Part shown: positions 5,057 through 8,057 of the stretch, piece by piece
Position numbering within the stretch: position 1 is the first letter of the stretch
How the letters are laid out: each line of letters begins with the position of its first letter
NCBI GenBank assembly: GCA_900757695.1
Contig: CAAEOU010000318.1
Coordinates: 1-8,057 of the forward strand
Source: an uncultured Oscillospiraceae bacterium
GTDB taxonomy: Bacteria; Bacillota_A; Clostridia; Oscillospirales; Oscillospiraceae
Reading direction: 5' to 3'
DNA length: 8,057 nucleotides
The notes under the pieces: generated by a model
What the model was told of the DNA's origin: nothing
Seen by the model: the letters and a program-made list of their open reading frames with translations, nothing else
Database searches by the model: none
Program-made: the position numbers and the translations under genes

Positions 5057-6598
5057 TTAATCGGCCACCAGAGGCTCGATGCCCAGAGACAGGGCCAGAT
5101 CCTTCAGTTCCTGTACATAGTCGCCGTAAACCATGGTGCAGTGGTTGCCTGCCATGCACTGCTTGGTCCAAGTGTCCATCTGATCCTTCACCCGGAAGTA
5201 AACCAGCTGGCTGCAGTTGTAGCCTTCATAGCCGCCGCCCATAACGATCTCGCCGGAGCCAATAAACAGCTTGCTGCCATCGGGAGAGAAACGGCACATG
5301 GTGATCTTCTGGCCCTTATCTGCGGTAAAGTCATAGCGGATGGTAACGCCGAAGCCCTGATCGTAGGCAAAGTTGCGGATGGCATAAGGTGCGTTTTCAT
5401 CGGGATTCCGCAGACGGCGATGGGCCACGGAATGCTGCATCATGTAGAGATTCTCGGGATTCTCGGCTTCCAGAATGGAGATCTGCTCGGGGGTGGTGCC
5501 GAACCGGGCGGTGATGAGATGGCCGTTCTCCACAGGAACCGGGCAGGTGTTGCCCATGTAGGGCCGCTTGCCGGAAACTGCGATCAGTGCCTGCTGGGAC
5601 AGAACCGCATCCGTATCGTATTCGCAGGCCGAGGGAATGCCCTCCTCCATGTTCAGGGAATGGGTCAGGCACAGGGTGAACTGCCCCTGATTGAGGCGCC
5701 GGGTAGAGCAGGCATCGGGACATGGCATAGTAAAGCCGTTGCAGTCCTTGAGATCCATGTTCTTCCGCACCGTCACAAAGGCAATGGCAGAGGGAAGCAT
5801 CTTTTCACGGGTCATGGAGTTTTCTTTTGCACCGGCGCACAGATCATCTACCACTTCATTGGCCTTTTTGAGATCCTCCTCTGTGAGATCTGGAGTCTTA
5901 CGGCCGGGAGTCGTGGGGTTGCCGCCCTCTACAGCGGGCGTCATCTGATCGAACATCTCGTGGATGTTGATAAACCGGAACCGGACACCCAGACGATTGG
6001 TAATATGCTCATAGCTGTTAAAGGCATCTACAGAGCTATAAGAGGTAGTAGAGCCAAAGCGGGTGACACAGAGGATTCGGGTAGAGCGAATGACCTTGCG
6101 GGCACGCAGGATCTTCAGGCGATATTTGAGATCGTCCCACTTATAGCAGGCAAACACCTCATAGTTGCCGGGCTTGCTGGTGATACCGGCTACTGCGATG
6201 GTGCCGGAGAAGCCGGCCAGAGGAGAAACGGTAATGGGCTTTCCAAAGCGCTCGGCACATTCCAGCACACGGTCATCGCAGGCAATACCGGTCTGTGCAA
6301 CGATAATGTCACAGGCAGCAACTGCGGGGGCAATGGCGTCCCACTGTGCCTCGGGATTCTCCCAGTCATCGGTACGGCTGAGGGTAACGGGCTCCATCAT
6401 CTCGCAGCCTTCCGGCAGATGATCCTTCAGGAGGCCCAGAAACTGCTCCTGCTTCTGCGCATTGGCCAGACGGTCATAACCGGGCTGGAGCGCTTCACCT
6501 TTGCCGAAGCGGCAGGGGCCTTCATAGTAATAAAGATGCTCCACCGAGATCAGCAGGGGAAGAACATTGAGTTTAATGTCGCTGGCTTTCTTAATCAT
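5057..6598 (-). CDS. L-fucose/L-arabinose isomerase-like protein, divergent
   Basis: This 513-residue protein resembles the L-fucose/L-arabinose isomerase superfamily, Mn-dependent aldose-ketose isomerases. The N-terminal two-thirds have Rossmann-like pieces: CDIIVAQTGIACDDRVLECA (96-115) and GKPITVSPLAGFSGT (119-133). The C-terminal isomerase domain has IPSACEYDTD (321-330), CRFSPDGSKLFIGSGEI (435-451) and GNHCTMVYGDYVQELKDLA (484-502), close to the usual G-N-H-x3-x-Y-G-D-x3-E-L. By hand alignment with E. coli FucI, E326 matches metal ligand Glu337 and H486 matches His528, but the position of Asp361, exactly 24 residues after the Glu, is N350. The start (6596-6598) has AAGGAG 7 bases upstream. 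It is the first gene of the operon with the carrier-like, SufS and SufE genes and lies divergent to a symporter. The likely substrate is a sugar or sugar acid brought in by that symporter, but the altered metal site makes a classic isomerase reaction uncertain. Confidence 0.75.
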   Translation of the reverse strand: MIKKASDIKLNVLPLLISVEHLYYYEGPCRFGKGEALQPGYDRLANAQKQEQFLGLLKDHLPEGCEMMEPVTLSRTDDWENPEAQWDAIAPAVAACDIIVAQTGIACDDRVLECAERFGKPITVSPLAGFSGTIAVAGITSKPGNYEVFACYKWDDLKYRLKILRARKVIRSTRILCVTRFGSTTSYSSVDAFNSYEHITNRLGVRFRFINIHEMFDQMTPAVEGGNPTTPGRKTPDLTEEDLKKANEVVDDLCAGAKENSMTREKMLPSAIAFVTVRKNMDLKDCNGFTMPCPDACSTRRLNQGQFTLCLTHSLNMEEGIPSACEYDTDAVLSQQALIAVSGKRPYMGNTCPVPVENGHLITARFGTTPEQISILEAENPENLYMMQHSVAHRRLRNPDENAPYAIRNFAYDQGFGVTIRYDFTADKGQKITMCRFSPDGSKLFIGSGEIVMGGGYEGYNCSQLVYFRVKDQMDTWTKQCMAGNHCTMVYGDYVQELKDLALSLGIEPLVAD

Positions 6599-6670
6599 AA
6601 CAATTCTCCTTTTCCATTGTCAGTTGGTTTTCGTCCGGACATCCTGCTGCCGAACTCATTGACTGAGGCC

Positions 6671-6700
6671 ATTATAGCGAAAGGCAGGCGCCAATGTCAT
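6671..6700 (-). promoter_or_regulatory. Promoter of the isomerase-like/carrier/sufS/sufE operon
   Basis: Read on the minus strand, the -35 box is ATGACA (6695-6700), one mismatch from TTGACA, and the -10 box is a perfect TATAAT (6671-6676), with 18 bases between them. Transcription would start near 6664 and leave a leader of about 65 bases before the ATG at 6598. No other comparable promoter is seen for the downstream genes, so the four genes are probably one transcript. Confidence 0.65.
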
Positions 6701-6784
6701 TGTGGAGCCACGAAAACCTTTTTGGCTTGGTTTATGGATTCTGTAAAACCGGGCATCAACAATTGGCGGGAGAATTTGTGCAAT

Positions 6785-6834
6785 ATCCTACCAAGCCATC
6801 CTATCTTATAAATGGGAAATTAGAGGATATCCTA
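6785..6834 (+). repeat. Three copies of ATCCTA and a 10-base palindrome
   Basis: The hexamer ATCCTA occurs at 6785-6790, 6798-6803 and 6829-6834, each followed by C or TC. The third copy overlaps the perfect palindrome AGGATATCCT (6824-6833). Such clustered copies are what a cooperative DNA-binding regulator could use, but short AT-rich words recur by chance and no regulator gene is adjacent. Confidence 0.35.
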
Positions 6835-6881
6835 TCAAAAACGGCTTTTCCTTGTAGCATACTACAGGAAAATTCCCATTT
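6810..6881. promoter_or_regulatory. Nested inverted repeats, possible operator or structured leader
   Basis: An outer pair AAATGGGAA (6810-6818) / TTCCCATTT (6873-6881) encloses an inner hairpin TTTTCCT-t-GTAG (6846-6857) / CTAC-AGGAAAA (6862-6872). The inner hairpin has 11 paired bases per arm, one bulged T and a CATA loop. The left inner segment also contains the palindrome AGGATATCCT (6824-6833). As RNA this could fold into a three-way junction; as DNA the TGTAG-CATA-CTACA core looks like an operator half-site pair. It lies upstream of the minus-strand promoter and would be transcribed only from a far-upstream start toward the symporter. Confidence 0.45.
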
Positions 6882-6943
6882 CCCCATAGTCCCTTTTTCC
6901 TATGTTTTTGGTTGGGAGACAGAAATTGAAGGATTTCTGTCAT

Positions 6944-6968
6944 AAATTCTAAATTTATTTTAGATTTT
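6944..6968 (+). promoter_or_regulatory. AT-rich dyad upstream of the symporter gene
   Basis: TCTAAA (6948-6953) and TTTAGA (6959-6964) form an inverted repeat with a 5-base centre. It extends outward after one mismatch as AAA/TTT (6944-6946, 6966-6968). It overlaps a possible weak promoter (TTGAAG at 6927-6932 and TAAATT at 6951-6956), so it could be a repressor site for the symporter gene. The promoter assignment is weak. Confidence 0.35.
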
Positions 6969-7017
6969 TCAACAAAGAATCTGCCCGTTCTTTTGTGATA
7001 TAGTCGTATCGACCAAA

Positions 7018-7040
7018 GGATGCGGTGCATCGCAGCATCC
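7018..7040 (+). promoter_or_regulatory. Small stem-loop in the symporter 5' leader
   Basis: GGATGC (7018-7023) can pair with GCATCC (7035-7040), or GATGC (7019-7023) with the nearer GCATC (7027-7031), giving two mutually exclusive hairpins. They end about 13 bases before the ribosome binding site AAGGAG (7054-7059). This could influence translation or message stability; no known riboswitch class is recognised. Confidence 0.35.
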
Positions 7041-7066
7041 AATTTTAACGGAAAAGGAGAAAAGAA

Positions 7067-8057
7067 ATGGAGACTTTGACTACCAGCATTATTATTGTGC
7101 TTTATTTGGTACTGCTCTTCGGCGTATCGGCATGGGCGCAAAAGCGTCAGAAGAAAATGGAGGCCCAGGGCGGCACCGGCAGCTTCCTGATGGCAAGCAA
7201 AAGCCTGCCCACGGTACTGGTTGCCTTTATGATGGCAGGTGCCGGCATCGGCTCCATCAATACCACCGGTATTGCCGAGCAGGTTCAAACTGCGGGCCTT
7301 TCCGGTGCCTGTGCCGGATTTGCCGGAGCGGTTGCTCTAATTATCCTAGGCGTGTTTGGCGGTAAGCGAATGCGGGCCCTGCCCTATAACACCATGCCCT
7401 CCATGGCAAAGGCCTACTGCGGCGAGACCACCCGCTGGCTGCTGAGCATGGGCGGTCTGGTGATCGCCATGGCGATTACCGCACTCCAGTTTGTTGGCGG
7501 CGGCGCCATGCTGTCCAGCATGTTCCCGGACTACATCACTTATAATATGGGTGTTGTGATCACGGCACTGGTGTTCTTTGTCATTGCAGCTCTGGGCGGC
7601 ATGATGGGTGCAAGCCTTTCCAACGTGGTCAATATGATCGTGATGTATATCGGCCTGACCCTATGTCTGATCGCCGCACTGGTAAACCTGGGCGGCTGGG
7701 ATTCCCTGATCACCAAGGTGAATGCCATCCCGGAGGCCACCACCAGCGGAGCCCCCTGGCTCTCTGTCACCGGCGGTCTGGGCCTCGCAACCTTTATCAG
7801 CTACTTTGCCTCGGAAATTCCCAACCGTTTCACCACCCAGTCCAACACCCAGCAGATTTTTGCGGCGAAGGACGGTAAGGCAGCACGGAACGGCTTGGTC
7901 ATTGGTGCGCTGATGATGGTGCCCATTACGATCATCTCGACGCTCATCGGCCTGGTCGCTCGGGTACAGTTCCCGGATCTGGCAGTCAAAACACAGGCCA
8001 TGAGCATGGTCGTTCTGTCCGTCAATCCTGTGTTCTCCGGCCTTGGCATGGCAGCGC
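7067..8057 (+). CDS. Sodium:solute symporter (SSS family), 3' end missing
   Basis: The frame from the ATG at 7067 is open through 330 codons to the right edge. AAGGAG (7054-7059) lies 7 bases upstream. The product is a polytopic membrane protein. A first hydrophobic helix SIIIVLYLVLLFGVSAWA (7-24) is followed by a charged loop AQKRQKKMEAQGGTGSFLMASKS, the usual SSS start, in which the loop leads to F-L-x-A-(S/G)-(R/K)-x-L. Further helices fall at about 49-67, 82-96, 128-147, 160-180 and 190-210. The stretch SNTQQIFAAKDGKAARNGLVIGAL (around 260-283) matches the family's Q-x-x-x-A-A-K-x-x-x-A-R segment. About two-thirds of a typical 470-550-residue protein is present. It faces away from the isomerase-like operon across a shared regulatory region, so it may import that operon's substrate, probably with Na+. 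The solute cannot be told; SSS members carry sugars, proline, pantothenate, sialic acid and monocarboxylates. Confidence 0.9.
   Translation, partial: METLTTSIIIVLYLVLLFGVSAWAQKRQKKMEAQGGTGSFLMASKSLPTVLVAFMMAGAGIGSINTTGIAEQVQTAGLSGACAGFAGAVALIILGVFGGKRMRALPYNTMPSMAKAYCGETTRWLLSMGGLVIAMAITALQFVGGGAMLSSMFPDYITYNMGVVITALVFFVIAALGGMMGASLSNVVNMIVMYIGLTLCLIAALVNLGGWDSLITKVNAIPEATTSGAPWLSVTGGLGLATFISYFASEIPNRFTTQSNTQQIFAAKDGKAARNGLVIGALMMVPITIISTLIGLVARVQFPDLAVKTQAMSMVVLSVNPVFSGLGMAA

Larger units (their letters stand above)
6599..7066. other. 468-base divergent regulatory region, no gene recognised
   Basis: This region lies between two divergent genes and is more AT-rich than the flanking coding sequence, particularly from 6780 to 7000. 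The minus-strand operon promoter sits at 6671-6700. The centre (6785-6881) holds clustered direct and inverted repeats, and the right part (6944-6968) holds an AT-rich dyad upstream of the symporter. An open frame of 83 codons at 6694-6945 (plus) has no convincing ribosome binding site and no recognisable protein features, so it is not called as a gene. Confidence 0.6.

Noticed and set aside
4673..6811. 712-codon open frame on the plus strand opposite the isomerase-like and carrier-like genes
   Set aside because: The minus strand in the same interval encodes two proteins with family motifs and good ribosome binding sites. The plus frame shows no recognisable domain and is a by-product of GC-biased codon positions.
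6694..6945. 83-codon open frame in the divergent intergenic region
   Set aside because: There is no convincing ribosome binding site, it overlaps the minus-strand promoter -35 and the repeat cluster, and the product has no recognisable features.
6810..7066. Known riboswitch upstream of the symporter
   Set aside because: The paired segments do not match a riboswitch class I can recognise and no transcription start upstream of 6810 could be supported, so only unnamed inverted repeats are reported.
1..8057. Mobile element, CRISPR array or phage content
   Set aside because: No transposase or integrase motifs, no regularly spaced repeats and no tRNA-like attachment site were seen; gene order and ribosome binding sites look like native chromosome.

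Overview
The window looks like a piece of a low-to-mid GC Firmicute, most likely an anaerobic Clostridia/Oscillospirales-type gut bacterium. This is inferred from strong AGGAGG-type ribosome binding sites at nearly every start, tightly packed operons, a class I acetyl-CoA hydrolase/transferase-family CoA-transferase and the overall codon style. No rRNA, tRNA, CRISPR array, insertion sequence or phage gene was seen. Two genes run off the edges.

Left module (1-2721). A minus-strand operon starts at 1718 with a family I CoA-transferase (411-1718), followed after 21 bases by a crotonase-fold protein cut by the left edge (1-389). A LysR-type regulator (1837-2721, plus strand) is transcribed divergently from a 118-base promoter region. 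That region holds a near-consensus sigma70 promoter for the regulator and only weak promoter matches toward the CoA-transferase. This is the usual layout of a LysR-controlled catabolic operon handling a carboxylate as its CoA ester; the substrate cannot be read from the sequence.

Right module (2884-8057). A second minus-strand operon starts from a good promoter at 6671-6700. It encodes a divergent L-fucose/arabinose-isomerase-like protein (5057-6598), a 147-residue protein with an acyl-carrier-protein-like pattern (4612-5055), a SufS-type class II cysteine desulfurase (3299-4546) and a SufE-type sulfur acceptor (2884-3306). The genes are separated by 1 base, by a 65-base hairpin-bearing gap, and by an 8-base overlap. 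Facing away across a 468-base regulatory region is a sodium:solute symporter (7067 to the right edge). The two operons are separated by the convergent end of the LysR gene and a strong stem-loop terminator (2832-2870).

The most unusual content is the second operon. A cysteine desulfurase and its SufE partner sit with a carrier-like protein and a sugar-isomerase-fold protein, with none of the Fe-S scaffold genes (sufB, sufC, sufD, sufU) in view. The isomerase-like protein appears to have Asn in place of a metal-binding Asp, and the carrier-like protein lacks a clear Asp-Ser-Leu phosphopantetheine site. Together they suggest, as a hypothesis only, a dedicated sulfur-mobilising pathway acting on an imported small molecule. 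Other points are a terminator-like hairpin inside sufE on the antisense strand and a nested set of inverted repeats in the 6599-7066 region.
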